Source of the DNA: Megamerina dolium
Lineage: Eukaryota > Arthropoda > Insecta > Diptera > Megamerinidae
Reading direction: 5' to 3'
Assembly: GCA_963854835.1 (NCBI GenBank)
Contig: OY978527.1
Location: 22,134,057 to 22,198,056 of the forward strand
DNA length: 64,000 nucleotides
Shown here: in pieces, positions 1-11,399 of the stretch
How positions within the stretch are numbered: the first letter of the stretch is position 1
Layout of the letters: the number at the start of each line of letters is the position of its first letter
Program-made: the position numbers and the translations under genes
The notes under the pieces: model-generated
What the model was told of the DNA's origin: nothing
Database searches by the model: none
What the model saw: only the letters and a program-made list of their open reading frames with translations

Positions 1-487
1 TCTTGGTTTTTGTACTATATGATATGATAAGGAAGGGAAGATAGCTAAGCTTGAGATCATAGCCAATATTTATTTTACCTGCGATATCAAATATAGAACT
101 ATTATATTACTTTGCCTTATTATTATAATAAAAAAACACGAAACTAGGTTCGATGAGGTATCAGTTATGAAATAGGAAAACAACTACTGCTTTAAGGATA
201 TAACCGCACTTCCAGAAATTGCAATAGATGATCTATTGAAATTCATGAACAAATCCGGATAGTTCAACGAAGGATAAAAGTAGGATATATATGTAGAGAG
301 AGAGAGAGAGAGAGACAGAGAGAGCTCCCACAATAACCTAACCTAGCCTAATTATAGTTTTATAACACAAAGAAAGATTGCATCAGGGCGCCGAAGGAAG
401 GATTCAAAGAAAAACTAAAAAGTATTATTATCAGTATATCATTGAAATATTTACATGTAGAGAAATATATCCATAAATATATAAAAA
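1..487. other. AT-rich sequence, no gene seen
   Basis: No coding similarity is visible. The only distinct structure is a short (GA)n microsatellite at about 294-325. The 3' end is an A/T-rich stretch that merges with the tail of the adjacent minus-strand SINE. Confidence 0.6.
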
Positions 488-844
488 AAAATAAATATAT
501 GGCACTTATAAGCCCCGAAGGGCTCTTTGGTCGAGCTTCTCTTCTTGTACTGTTGTACGTGTTAAATTTTGAACAGTATTAGAAGGGACCTACTTATTTT
601 AACCGGTTCCGAACGGCAGAACTCTTGTCATATCACTTTTTCTGAGTTTTGTCACATAATTATTTTAGAAGCTATTCCATGGAAAATTGTTACTGCCGGT
701 AGAATTGTCAATTGCTTGCCAACAGGTGGATACCGTTCGAAAGAAAAATCTGTTCAGTATGAAATTTTATGCTTCAGCCAGGGATTGAACCCACGACCTA
801 CAGATCAGAATAACCACGCCCTAACCACTGAGCTACTGCACCCA
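488..844 (-). mobile_element. tRNA-derived SINE, copy 1
   Basis: This is one of four related copies in the window (also 12,600-12,956, 14,392-14,755 and 55,480-55,825). On the minus strand it starts near 844 with a tRNA-like head carrying an RNA polymerase III A box (TAGCTCAGTGGTTAG type) and a B box (GGTTCAATCCC type). About 270 bp of unrelated body follow, ending in GCCATATATTTAT and an A/T-rich tail. The open frame across it on the plus strand (569-916) has no protein-like features and is read as an artefact of the SINE. This copy is more diverged than copies 2 and 3; its A and B boxes have mismatches. Confidence 0.8.
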
Positions 845-991
845 CACATAAAAGAGAAAAATATCCAAGAAGTCATCATTTTACCGAATCGTAATGGTAG
901 TGCCACAAGCTTTTGACGACAAACAAAACTGCACCGCAGTCATTCCAGGTGTTGCACAGGCACAGGCAAAAACTAAATAGTAATAAACTAA

Positions 992-1315
992 ATGTTGCGT
1001 GGTCAGTCATGTCTTATACGTCTTATTCGCAACTGTTCTTCCACTCAGCAGCCATATAGTAACTTTAGTTCTAATTTAGAATTTTTTCAACAAGCCCAGT
1101 CGAAGTTCCTGCGATCAATAACTGGATCACCCTGGTTTGTCACTACCGCCACCATCCATAAAGACTTAGAAACACTTATAGTAGAAGAAGAACTAGTTCG
1201 GCTAAAATATGATAACCGGAGAAAATTAAAAAATCATCCAAATACTCTAGCAAGAAACTGGTTAATTAAAAGCGGCTGCATAGAACGTATTTGTCTATAT
1301 GAAACTATATATTAA
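992..1315 (+). pseudogene. Jockey-clade LINE ORF2, C-terminal fragment
   Basis: The roughly 100 residues resemble the region just after the reverse transcriptase in jockey-clade LINEs. An F..AQSKFLRSITGSPWFV segment is followed by an IHKDL motif, an acidic VEEEL segment and an NHPN..A motif. In jockey-type proteins this pattern (QSKxLRxIxxAPWYV, IHxDL, NHPN) lies C-terminal to the thumb. The endonuclease and RT core are missing, so this is a 5'-truncated relic. Its orientation is opposite to the second jockey relic at 3-3.9 kb, so the two are separate insertions. Confidence 0.72.
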
Positions 1316-2990
1316 TTTCCTTTATCCTTTGTCACTGTTATAATAAGTGAATTAAAAATGTTTTGACGATGGACTTTGTGCTGTTTTTGTTTTAAGATTC
1401 AAACACTTATTATTAGACTCTTGGGAGATGTTCAATAAACAAGCAGTATAAAAAGCATATTATCCAATACTTATACAATATTTATATTTATACCATTTAC
1501 TCATACTGAAAACGTGCTCTTAATATTTTTAATATTTTAGTGGTAGATATATATAATCGATTATTTTATGTAATTTAACATAAAATAATCGATTATATAT
1601 ATCTACCTTTGTTACTTTTTAATTAAATTGAGTTCGAGGAAGTTTTGGCCAATTGGAATATTAGTGTCTTCGAAAAAATTAAATATAATTGCGCATAAGA
1701 TTTTCATTTTTCCATTAATGTTACAAAACCACTGTTTAACTGTAGCAACACTAAATTCACAAATGGTTCATAAATTTAAATAGTTAAATTTGAGTTCACA
1801 AACATAATTTAATAATCTAATATACATAATTGATGCAAATAATAAAATAATTTAAATAAATATCAAAAGCTTTCCTAACTACTACTGTAAATAAATAATA
1901 ATAATTTTAAATTTAATTTAACCTAAACACTGTAAATCTGGCAACACAGTTCGCATAATATTTAAAGTTATTAATAACAAGAGAGTGAACAAGAGCGAGT
2001 TAGAGGGAGAGAGAAAAGTTAATATCGCACAGAATGATCTTTTGCCAACTTTTCTCTTATAACGATTTTAGTTATACTTAGTAGATTGTATGAGACTTTC
2101 TTTGCTTGCATATTAGATTTTTCAAAAATTAGTTCCAAATTAATTTCGTTTGCCCGTTTTAGTTTTTCTACATAGAATGTAATTGTTTTGTTTGTTTTCC
2201 ATTTATTTTCAAATATGCTTATTCTTGTTGTTGTTGTTGTTGTTGTTGTTGTCGTTGTCATCATCGTTGCTGGATCATTTGAATTGTGTGCTATTAATGT
2301 TTCCTGATTACCAAAAGGAAATCGTAATGTGGTTTTACTTCATAAAGAATAGGTCGTTGGTGAAATTTATTTATTTACGTATCTAATGAGTTGTTTCAAA
2401 TATCATAGCTTTATTAAACGCAGCATAACTGGCCTGCAAACCTTCCAGCTCCGAAACAGCTTGGACGAAATTTTCTTTAAATAATAATTTAATGTTTCTC
2501 TCCTTTCTTTGGAAAATTTTTACTGGGACTTAATGTGCTATGTCTCAATGTTTACTTATTTGGCCCTTATTACCGATCAATTGTTTGTTTTTCGTTCGTA
2601 TGTGGCAGTTGAATATTCCAAGCGTTGACAGGTTCCACGGTACTTGAATCTTTCAGCATAAGTTGCTTTTCTTTTCACCTGACCTCGAATGCAATTCCTT
2701 TTTGACTGGAATTTTTCATTTGAAGGTTCGACCTCCATTTCAATGAACTGAACAACATTTTATTTAGAAATAGAAGCATTTATTTTTTGAAATAATTCCC
2801 ATTAATCGACAAAAAATTAAAAATCTTTCCGACAGCACCAATCAACAATTTTCCATAAAAAATATTCTGAAAGAAGTCTGCGATAAGTTTTTTTAATCAA
2901 TTACTTATTGCTATCTATTGCACTTAATATTCAGCAATAGCAATTTAACATTTTTGCTTGCAATTTGCGGGCTTTTATGGAATACAACCA
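1316..2990. other. AT-rich spacer with simple repeats
   Basis: No coding sequence is recognised with confidence. It holds a 66-bp perfect-arm palindrome at 1542-1607 (listed separately) and a (TTG)n microsatellite at about 2226-2262, which produces artefactual poly-Leu and poly-Thr frames. A short minus-strand open stretch near 2400-2500 has no recognisable family. The 2560-2990 part may include the 3' UTR of the jockey relic that follows. Confidence 0.5.
1542..1607. repeat. 66-bp palindrome, 30-bp perfect arms
   Basis: Arms 1542-1571 and 1578-1607 are exact reverse complements separated by a 6-nt loop. The arms contain ATCGATTATTTTATGT. No terminal repeats of a known MITE and no clear target duplication were seen at the edges. 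It could be a miniature foldback, the product of an inverted duplication, or a chance AT-rich hairpin; the length of the perfect match argues against chance. Confidence 0.85.
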
Positions 2991-3004
2991 TTGGCGAAAC
3001 TATT

Positions 3005-3865
3005 CTTAAACTATTCATTGCATAGGAGATCTTTTGTAGATTTTCTCTTCAGGCGGTTGAAGCAGGTCGGGTTGACACTTAAATCTAATAATAAATGATT
3101 TTGGAGTCTTTGATTGTGCGATGTAGCATGTATCCTTATTCCTTTGAAGACTGTGGTAATTTTGACGCACGATGGATTTGGTTGCTTGTGACATAGTAAC
3201 GCGCAATTACGATCATTGTTAGAGTTTTTGATTGGAACTTTTGCAGTAGATCAACGTTACGAATACTGGATGTCAAGACGGGCTTCAAAATTGCTGAGTA
3301 CTACTTAAAGCAATTTGCTGTTGATTGAGACTTCACAGTTTTTATATATGAGCCAGTGTAAGTTTGTGAGCTTTATACCGAGAGCATTTCACTTGGTAAA
3401 TATATGTTTTTTCCAGGTTATACTTCTATTGAGATGCAGGGTTTCAACACGTTGGGCTACATATGTTTGTCTCCCGTATGAGAGTGAATGTAATCTGTAC
3501 CTATTTTGTTTCATTGTGCTTAATTCACCATTTTTTAGCCATTCAGTAATTCTGTTTAGCCATCTTAGGGGTTCAAAGAAAACTTAGTGCGCAAAAAGTC
3601 AGCGGCTAATACAGCATGACAGCATGACACTACTTTGGGTGCACCAGCTGCACTTTCATGGAGTTTCAATTATTCCTGGCCCGGCTGTACGAAGAAATAT
3701 CGATTGTTAAAATAAAACTTCATGAATTAATAGTATTTAATAGTAGTTTTAATTATGTAAAGTAAGCTATCGTGCCAAACGCGATCAAATGCTTGTGAGA
3801 TATCCAGAAATGTTGCTGTGCAATACGTTTTCTGTTCGAACGCAATGTCCACTTTTTCTGTTACA
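3005..3865 (-). pseudogene. Jockey-clade LINE reverse transcriptase relic
   Basis: Read on the minus strand in several frames, the order matches jockey-clade ORF2. Near 3850-3765 is a segment of the type FLDISQAFDRVWHDSL, the RT palm motif around the first catalytic Asp. It is followed by an LLYxIK...FxxxRYF segment at 3765-3680. Around 3430-3200 come a TWKKHIFTK-type block and a QKFQSKTL-type block, and a RLKRKSTKDLL-like C-terminus ends near 3010. Stops and frameshifts are frequent, and no YADD box could be recovered between the palm and thumb blocks. It is a dead copy. Confidence 0.68.
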
Positions 3866-4619
3866 TTGGGTGGGGGCTCAAATTTATATGGGGTAAATAA
3901 GAAGCAATACTTTAGGTTTTTATTTATTTATTTATTATTTTTTTTTTTACAAATTTAAAAGTTAACATTTCGAAAATAAAAGCCATTTTATAATCATTAA
4001 ACATATATAATATTTAATTTAAAGAATCTTAATATTTTTATATTTTCAGAGTTCAGATAAGCAGGTCCTATAAATACGTATATAGTGTTGTGTTCCTGAT
4101 ATACCCCTTATTTTGTAAAACAGTGTATATAACACATACCTTAAACCATAAAGAAAACTAGGAATAGAAGTCCCGTACGCGTACCTTATATTATTATAAG
4201 GGAGTTTTAGAAGGAAAGAATATTCTCTCAATTTTCACTTTTCGCTTTCCTTTTTACCTTACACCTGCCTTACAAAGTACACAGAGTTGGAATGAAGAAC
4301 CGAGAGAATACGATTCACAATGCTGTATTCCACGGCGACGAAGCTTTAATAAAAGTAGTGCAGATTTGGAAAGGAACGTAGAGGGCCTCACGGATGAAAA
4401 ATAAGGACGATATAATTCGTTTTGTAATGCCGTTGGGTTTTTTTTTTAAGGTCATTTTTTTGGCCCATTCCTTACTTTCCATTCGTATGATTGTTTGGGG
4501 CACTCTTTAGATTGCGAGTTGCTTTCCAGAGAGGGTATTCTGTAGCTGATGCCGCATCGCATCAGCTTTATCAATCGTATTGATTTCGTGAATTTTATTT
4601 TGCATACTTACGTGATTGC

Positions 4620-4660
4620 CATTTTCCTACTATGTGCTAATATTATTATTATTATTTTTA

Positions 4661-4691
<31 letters not shown>

Positions 4692-4960
4692 GATTCAAGT
4701 AACAAAACTTTAACTTCTTTTTTAACAAATTCAACAGCCAAAGGTGCATCTATCCTCCTAATCCCCAACTCTTTGCCTAAGCTGCTGTAAACTCTCTCTC
4801 TCTCTCTCTTATCTTCACAGTCCAGGGTGGACCATAGCTTCACCAACAACTCTTTTCCAGTTTGTTCTCTCCAATTTCGAACATTCATCGTATTCAGGTC
4901 TGCTTCCACATCGTTAAGCCATCTCTTTCTTGGTCGGCAGCTGTAAACAGTACATCATAT
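4620..4960 (-). mobile_element. 3' end of a LINE with (TAA)n tail
   Basis: A minus-strand frame from about 4960 to 4688 begins with CRPRKRWLNDVEADLNTM..RNW, the RGRPxxRW...DL...W motif found at the C-terminus of many LINE ORF2 proteins. It runs directly into a (TAA)n tract (4622-4690 on the plus strand as ATT repeats), so its stop codon is the first TAA of the tail. A CT-rich microsatellite inside the frame (4796-4811) creates the RERERE stretch. Only the last ~300 bp of the element remain, too little to name the clade. Elements of the I and R4 groups are known for TAA-type tails or targets. Confidence 0.55.
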
Positions 4961-5079
4961 TTAAAGAACAGTTGTAATATAAAAATCTTACGTACTAATA
5001 AACCTTAATAAATATTACACTAAAAAATTTAACTAAAAGTAAAATTAAGGATAGAAGTAAAAAAAAAAAAATTAAGGAA

Positions 5080-7150
5080 AGATGAACAAAAATAAGTAGG
5101 TACAAGTGAAAGAGTGAGTAGACATAATTTAAGGAAGTTAAAGGGATTCAATGTAGTGCTGGATGAGATTGTTCCTAAAACCGTCAACATGAACAATTCG
5201 CTTGAGCCCGGATGGAAGCGAGTTACATAGTGTAATGGCGTTGACGAAGAAGAAACGACAGGAATTCAAATGAGTAAACCTAAGGATAATGAGTTGAGTG
5301 GATCCTGTAGATTGCAAAAATCGCTATTTCTCATATAAATACTCCGGTGTTTTACAAGTGATAAGTCGATAAAGATAAATTATATTACAAATTTCCAAAA
5401 AGTCAACCAATCCAACTCCCAGAATAGCGGTAGATGTGTGAGAAATATGATCATAGAAACGCAGACTAAAAGCATATCAAATTGCACTGTTGAATGTAAG
5501 TGTAAGTTTGGTTGAGATGTGGAATCCAATTTACTATAAATAACATTAAAGTACGTAATGTGGTGAACTACTAATTGGTTTACCAACTTAACTCGAACTG
5601 GAGACGGAGTGTATTTAGCATCAAAGTGAAGGGAACGTGGTCACAACACGTTAGCCTCGAGTTAATCGAAAAAGCTCACGACAGTATCGACAAGTTTAAG
5701 TTCTGAATTCCCAATTAAGATTGGTTGAATAACTATGTTAGATAGCATGTATTTTTCATCGATATAGGCAATATCTTGGATTTCAAAGGGTTAATTCTCA
5801 GCTCAGACATGAACTGCCCACGAGTTAATGGACTGGAGGTCAGAATTAAGTTTTATGATCATATCATCAAACTCAGTAGGGATTGCAGATATATATGTAT
5901 GTTCACAATGCTCACAAACCTTGCCCAAAGCAGACAAAATGCTAATAGGTCTAAAGTTCTTGGGTTCACGAGGAGTAAGAATCTTAACAACGGGAACGGG
6001 AGCTTGTAAAGCAATGATTTATAATATGGGTTACTGATGGAAGAAATAACTTAATAAACCTGGTGGGGATACCATCAATTCCAACAGCGTTTGTAGTAAT
6101 CCTCATCACTTACCTAGCCACACCATCCATGCTAACAGACACAAAACAAAATGCTACATCGTCATTAAAGACAGAATGCTCAAAAGATTCATTTGAAAAT
6201 ATACTGTACTTTCTGCAGGTACTAGAGCATATGCAAAATTTGCTAAGCACCTCAGAATAAGAGAACACTGGGTGATATTTTTTTGTTATCTTAAGTTGGC
6301 GAACATTACGCCCCAGTTGCTTTAATGAGACTGGAGAGAAGTTTTCTTATTAGATTTTGTAATTACCAAATTAGCATTGTTCCAAGCACTTTTGTAAACA
6401 TCCCAGTTATAATCCGTTCGATTTCTTTTCCATTTGGAATATAGTTTGTGTTTTACCTTGATACAGGTTATTACATGATTATTAAATCAAGGGTAGGTTT
6501 TTTTTAGAGAAACAGAGAAACACGTCAAGTAAACTAGGTTCAGCTGTATTAGAGTAAAGGGTGGGGGAGAGGGAGTTGACGACAGTGAGGAAATTAGTAG
6601 AGATTTAGTTTAAGAAACCACGAGCAGTACTATCATTCATCAATAAGTTAATATTAAAATCTCCGTATATAACAGGAATTTCATAGTCAATCAGTATTTC
6701 TGAAATATCAAGTTTAAATGAATCAAGACTAAGGCCACGATGTGGATTATAAACACAGGATATCAGAAGATTGGTACAACCGTCAAATATTTTAACATTA
6801 ATAAACTCAATCATTAAGCCATTGCTTTGACTTTCGACCTTGACATCAAAATTACATTTAAAATAGACCGTAACACCACCACCTCCCTTCGAACATCTAT
6901 CATTGCTAAAAAGCTTCTATCCGTTAATGGAATAAAGCTGAATCACGCCTAAGATGCACACACAATATCGACGAGGGAGTCTTCTTATACTTGTATAGTC
7001 CAATTTGGGACCATTTAAGCTTAGAGAGTTAAAATGAACAACATTTGGACCACTACGTGGTCCAAATGCACTAGAATTACATATAATACATATATGTATT
7101 AATGTGTATAAGTATGTACTCATGTACATATAAGTTATTTTACACATGTG
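5080..7150 (-). pseudogene. CR1/jockey-like LINE ORF2 relic
   Basis: Endonuclease and RT pieces lie in the correct order on the minus strand. At 7050-6600 is an APE-type endonuclease: a SLNGPKLDY start block, a GGGGVTVYF block, CVYNPHRG, and YGDFNINLL with the conserved GDFN. At about 6110-5900 is the RT N-terminus, with AVGIDGIP and then NFRPISILSALGKV after a frameshift. At 5430-5140 is a C-terminal tail of the TCKTPEYLYE ... CNSLPSGLK type. An A-rich 3' end occurs near 5060-5070. The palm with its catalytic aspartates is not recognisable, probably lost by deletion. Many stops and shifts show long decay. Confidence 0.68.
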
Positions 7151-7560
7151 TATGCACGGTTATTTTTAATTTTCAAACTCATTTTCTTTTTACAAATTCT
7201 TCCCCTCGAAGGCAATGTACCCATTTCAGTTTAAAGATTGTTCTTTTACATTATAAGTATGTATCGTAAGTGTATTCTCCATACGAGTACTGAACAATGA
7301 GATCATTCTGAATATAACATATACATTACACCTGTAAATAAGTGAACGATTTTAGCATATAGCTATTCAGTGCAAAAAACTTAAAAATAATACTACAAAA
7401 ATATACAGTTAATATTCCAAATTAACATAAGAACAAATACAAATCTTATGTAAATATACTTGTACAATATATTTTATATACGAGTATTCATAAATACATA
7501 ACACATCTGCAAACATCTGCAATGTAACATGTAAAATTTAACACAAGCACTTGAACTAGG
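7151..7560. other. AT-rich spacer, nothing recognised
   Basis: AT-rich sequence with several ATAC/TATG runs. No coding or repeat similarity was seen. It forms the left flank of the RTE-a insertion; no clear target duplication could be identified. Confidence 0.5.
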
Positions 7561-7562
7561 TT

Positions 7563-10500
7563 GGTGGTCTGGTGGTGTTTTCGCAAGGTAACGTGTCTAA
7601 CTGCCTCAACCGGGTGGGGCTAGCGCAATCCTTGTTGAACTCATCGCAAGTCAACTCACTGGCTGTCATGTAGTTTGATCTGAGCGCTATGTGATGATAC
7701 CTTTATTTGTTAATGAGGGGTGGTCATATAGCTTGCTCTGCTTATTATGTGACGGCGCTTTCATTATTATTAATGGGGGCCCTCCATGTGGCGACCACCG
7801 GGCAACGTCTTCCTGGCACCCGCTGGGAGGCGGCTGAAGTGAGTGGCGAAAATCTCCTCGGTTAGAGGTTGTGCGTTGGGTTTGGGACCCGCCACATAAA
7901 AAACCCCCCCAATGAAAAAAAGAAATATGCCTCGGATAAGGACTACCGCTTTTGTTGATGACCCCGCAAACGAAAAAAGGACTACGATTTACCGATATGC
8001 ACCTGGAATGTCCGATCCCTTTATAGGGAGGGTGCCTCTATCCAGCTGGTTGATGTCCTCGAAAAATACAGAGCTGACATCACCGCTCTCCAGGAAATGC
8101 GATGGACAGGACAGGGCTGCTCCAAAAGAGCGTCCTGTGACATCTACTACAGTTGCCATGCTGAATGGCACCAATTAGGATGTGGATTTTTGGTCAGCAA
8201 GAGACTACGACATCTTGTCTCACAGTTCACGCCTGTGAACGAACGGCTGCCACAATCCGCATCAAGGCAAAATTTTTCAACATCAGCCTTATATGTGCCC
8301 ACGCTCCGACGGATGAGAAGGACAATGTGACCAAGGAGAGCTTCTTTCAGCGCCTCGAAGAAGCTTATGACCGCTGCCCCCGCCACGATATCAAAATCGT
8401 GCTTGGCGACTTTAATGCCAGGATGGGCAAGGAAGGTACCTTTGGTCCAACTGTCGGAAAATTCAGCCTCCACCAGAACACCTCCGATAACGGAATGAGG
8501 CTGATCGACTTCGCCGCAGCACGAAACATTGGTGGTACCAGATTCCAGCATCTCGACATCCACAAAGCGACATGGCTGTCTCCAGATCAAAGAACATGAA
8601 ACCAAATTGATCATGTGGTGATTGACGGAAGGCATGCTTCCAGTGTGATGGACGTGAAATCGATCCGTGGTGCCAACATCAACTCGGATCACTACCTTGT
8701 TGCAGCTAAGGTGCGCACACGCCTATGTGTCGCAAATAACAAGAGAAGTCCCACACAGAGAAAGCTCGACGTCAGTAAGCTGCGATCACCAGAGACAGCA
8801 GATGCATTTTCCACTCGACTATCGGATCTGCTTATGCAGAACACTCCCCCACTTGATGATACATGCGCACGGTGGACACATATATCCCACTCCATGACTA
8901 TTGTGGCGAGGAGGTAATTGGTTACTACCGGCCTCTGAGGAATGAGTGGTATGATCAGGAGTGTCGCGACGCTACCGCAGAGAAAGACGCCGCCTATAGA
9001 AAAACCCTGCGTGCAGGCGCAACGCGAGCTGTTAAGGAGCGGTACAGAGAGAAAAGGAGTGCAGAGAGACGTCTTTTCAGGAGCAAGAAGAGGGAGTTGG
9101 AAAGACGCGAGTGTGAGGAGATAGAGATGTGTACCGACAAGAATGAGACTCGAAAATTCTTTGAAAAGATCAAGCGCCTGAGTGGAGGTTTAAATCCCGG
9201 AGCCTCTTCTTGTCGTGATGGAAATGGGAATCTGGTTACGGATGTCCAGAGTGTACTGAGCCTATGGAGGGAACACTTCTCCACGTTACTGAATGGCGAT
9301 GCTACGAACAATTCCGCCAGTGGAGGTGTGTGCCCGATAACTATGACGAGGTTGAAACGGCCATTTTAAGGCTGAAGAACAACAAAGCTGCAGGTGCTGA
9401 TGGCCTGCCTGCCGAGTTGTTTAAGACCGGAGGCGATGAGCTGCTCACCCGCATGCACCAGCTTATAAGCAGAATATGGTCGGATGAAAGCATGCCTGAT
9501 GATTGGAGGCTCAGTGTGCTCTGTCCTGTACATAAAAAATGAGACCCCACAATTTGCGCCAACTACCGTGGAATAAGTCTCCTGAGCATCGCGTACAAGG
9601 TTTTATCGAGCGTACTGTGTGAAAGGTTGAAGCCTATGCTCAGCAACCTGATTGGACCTTATCAGTGTGGCTTCAGACCTGGTAAATCCACCATCGACCA
9701 GATTTTCACACTGCGCCAAATCCTGGAGAAGACCCAAGAAAAACAGATCGACACACACCACCTATTTGTTGATTATAAAGCCGCTTTCGACAGTCCGGTA
9801 AGGGATTACCTCTACGCAACAATGTCTGAGTTCGGTATTCCTGCAAAGCTCATTCGACTTTGTAGAATGACACTGCATAACTCCCGTTGTGCAGTGAAAA
9901 TTGGGAAGGACCTCTCCGCACCGTTTAATACCGAACGGGGTTTCAGACAAGGTGATTCGTTATCGTGCGACTTCTTCAATCTTATTATGGAGAAAATAAT
10001 ACGAGCTGCTGATCTACGACATAATGGCACTATCTTCAACAAAAGTGTCATGCTGTTAGCGTATGCCGACGATATTGACATAATCGGCATGAACACGCGA
10101 GCAGTCAGTGCAGCATTCTCAGAGTTGGAAAGAGAGTCGCGTCGGATGGGTCTCACAATGAACGAGGGCAAGACGAAGTATCTAGTGTCAACAAACAAAG
10201 AGTCCCGGCGTCTTGGACAGCACGTCACTGTTGACAACTACGCTTTTGAAGTAGTAAGGGACTTTGTCTATCTTGGAACCAGCATTAACAGCAGTAATGA
10301 CGTCAGCTTGGAGATCATGCGTAGGATAACTCTTGCTAACAGGTGTTACTTTGGGCTGAGTAAGCAATTGAGAAGTCGAGCCCTCTCTCGAAGAACGAAA
10401 ACTACACTCTACAAGTCTCTCATCATGCCTGTCCTAACATATGGCGCTGAATCCTGGACAATTTCCACCTCGGATGAGCGAATGCTTGGAGTTTTCGAGA

Positions 10501-10877
10501 GAAAAGTCCTACGCAAGATCTTTGGACCTATTTGCGTTGGTGGCGAGTACCGAATAAGGTACAACCATGAGCTGTACGAGCTGTATGTCGACAGCGCATT
10601 AAAATTCAGCGGCTGCGCTGGCTAGTCATGTCGAGCGAATGGAAGAACACGCTCCAGCTAAGAAGGTGTTATATTCGGAACCCGCTGGTGGACGACGCAG
10701 AAGAGGAAGACCTAACCTCCGGTGGAAAGATCAAGTAGTATAGAACTTGTTAGCGCTTGGAGTTTCTAACTGGCGCCAAATAGCTAAGGAAAGATCAGCC
10801 TGGCGAAGCATGTTAGATTCGGCCGAAATCGCCGATTTGGGTTGTAATGGCCACATAAGTAAATAAGTAAGTAACAT
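7563..10877 (+). mobile_element. RTE-like LINE (family RTE-a), copy 1, nearly full length
   Basis: This copy is the reference for two other copies in the window (38,676-40,794 and 48,861-53,928). It has a ~350-bp 5' leader (7563-7911), an APE endonuclease, a reverse transcriptase, a C-terminal RGRP-type tail and a 3' end in short AAGT-type repeats (10,855-10,875). RTE-clade LINEs typically end in short tandem repeats rather than a long poly(A), which fits. The leader start, TGGTCTGGTGG, is shared with copy 3 at 48,863. No target duplication is obvious at the ends. Confidence 0.85.
7912..10740 (+). pseudogene. RTE-a endonuclease-reverse transcriptase, broken
   Basis: The APE endonuclease occupies 7920-8720 (ICTWN-type start scrambled by a frameshift, ALQEMRW, LICAHAPTDEKD, LGDFNARMGKE, NSDHYLV). 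The RT follows: NNKAAGADGLPAELF at 9380, LSVLCPVHKK, CGFRPGKSTIDQIF at 9667, FVDYKAAFDSP, RGFRQGDSLSC, AYADDIDIIGMN at about 10,060, then the thumb and a C-terminal tail. Defects relative to the other copies are a TGA at about 8597, a ~45-bp loss near 9330, a TGA in place of GGA at about 9541, and a frame disruption near 10,620. The catalytic YADD box is intact. The protein would act as a target-primed reverse transcriptase, but this copy cannot make it. Confidence 0.85.
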
Positions 10878-11272
10878 GGCAAATAATGCCGCGTCGTCAA
10901 ATTATGAATATGTAATTATTATTTTGCAAACAATTAAATTGGTTTCTTTTTTATTTAATTTTTGGTGTTTTTGCGGTTTTTGCTTGCATAGCAAAAGGAA
11001 CAATGTAGTTCACTGCACCAAAAAGCTCTAATTTTTACTTGTATAAGAAAAAAGATACAATGAACTTCAGCATACGTAGTATAGATAAAAAGAATTATGC
11101 ATAATTATCGCAATTGAAAGCTATTTAAAAATCGAAATTTCAAGTAAGTATGTATGTATGTATTTACACATTAGGCAGGCACATATTCAAAGAAATTTAA
11201 TGTGAAGGTACGTACGTATTTATTATAAAAACTATTTTAGATAATTTCATTTCAATTTCATTTGTGGTAGAT
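10878..11272. other. AT-rich spacer, nothing recognised
   Basis: AT-rich sequence with a short (GTAT)n run near 11,148-11,162. No coding similarity or structured repeat was seen. Confidence 0.5.
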
Positions 11273-11399
11273 TATTATTATAATTATTATTATTGTAATT
11301 CCATTACAATTTGGGGATCGTAATCCTATACAAAATATAATGTATGCTACATATAGAGTATTTAAAGTTTTGATGTCATTCTTCAGATTTTTGTTTCAG

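Noticed and set aside
569..916. 115-codon frame on the plus strand
   Set aside because: It lies over SINE copy 1 in antisense, and its sequence resembles frames at 12,738-12,978 and 55,474-55,750 only because those are also SINE copies.
2019..2386. Poly-Thr and poly-Leu frames
   Set aside because: They arise from the (TTG)n repeat at 2226-2262; no flanking domain supports a gene.
8147..8692. 181-codon minus-strand frame
   Set aside because: It is the antisense of the RTE-a endonuclease, which has clear motifs on the plus strand.
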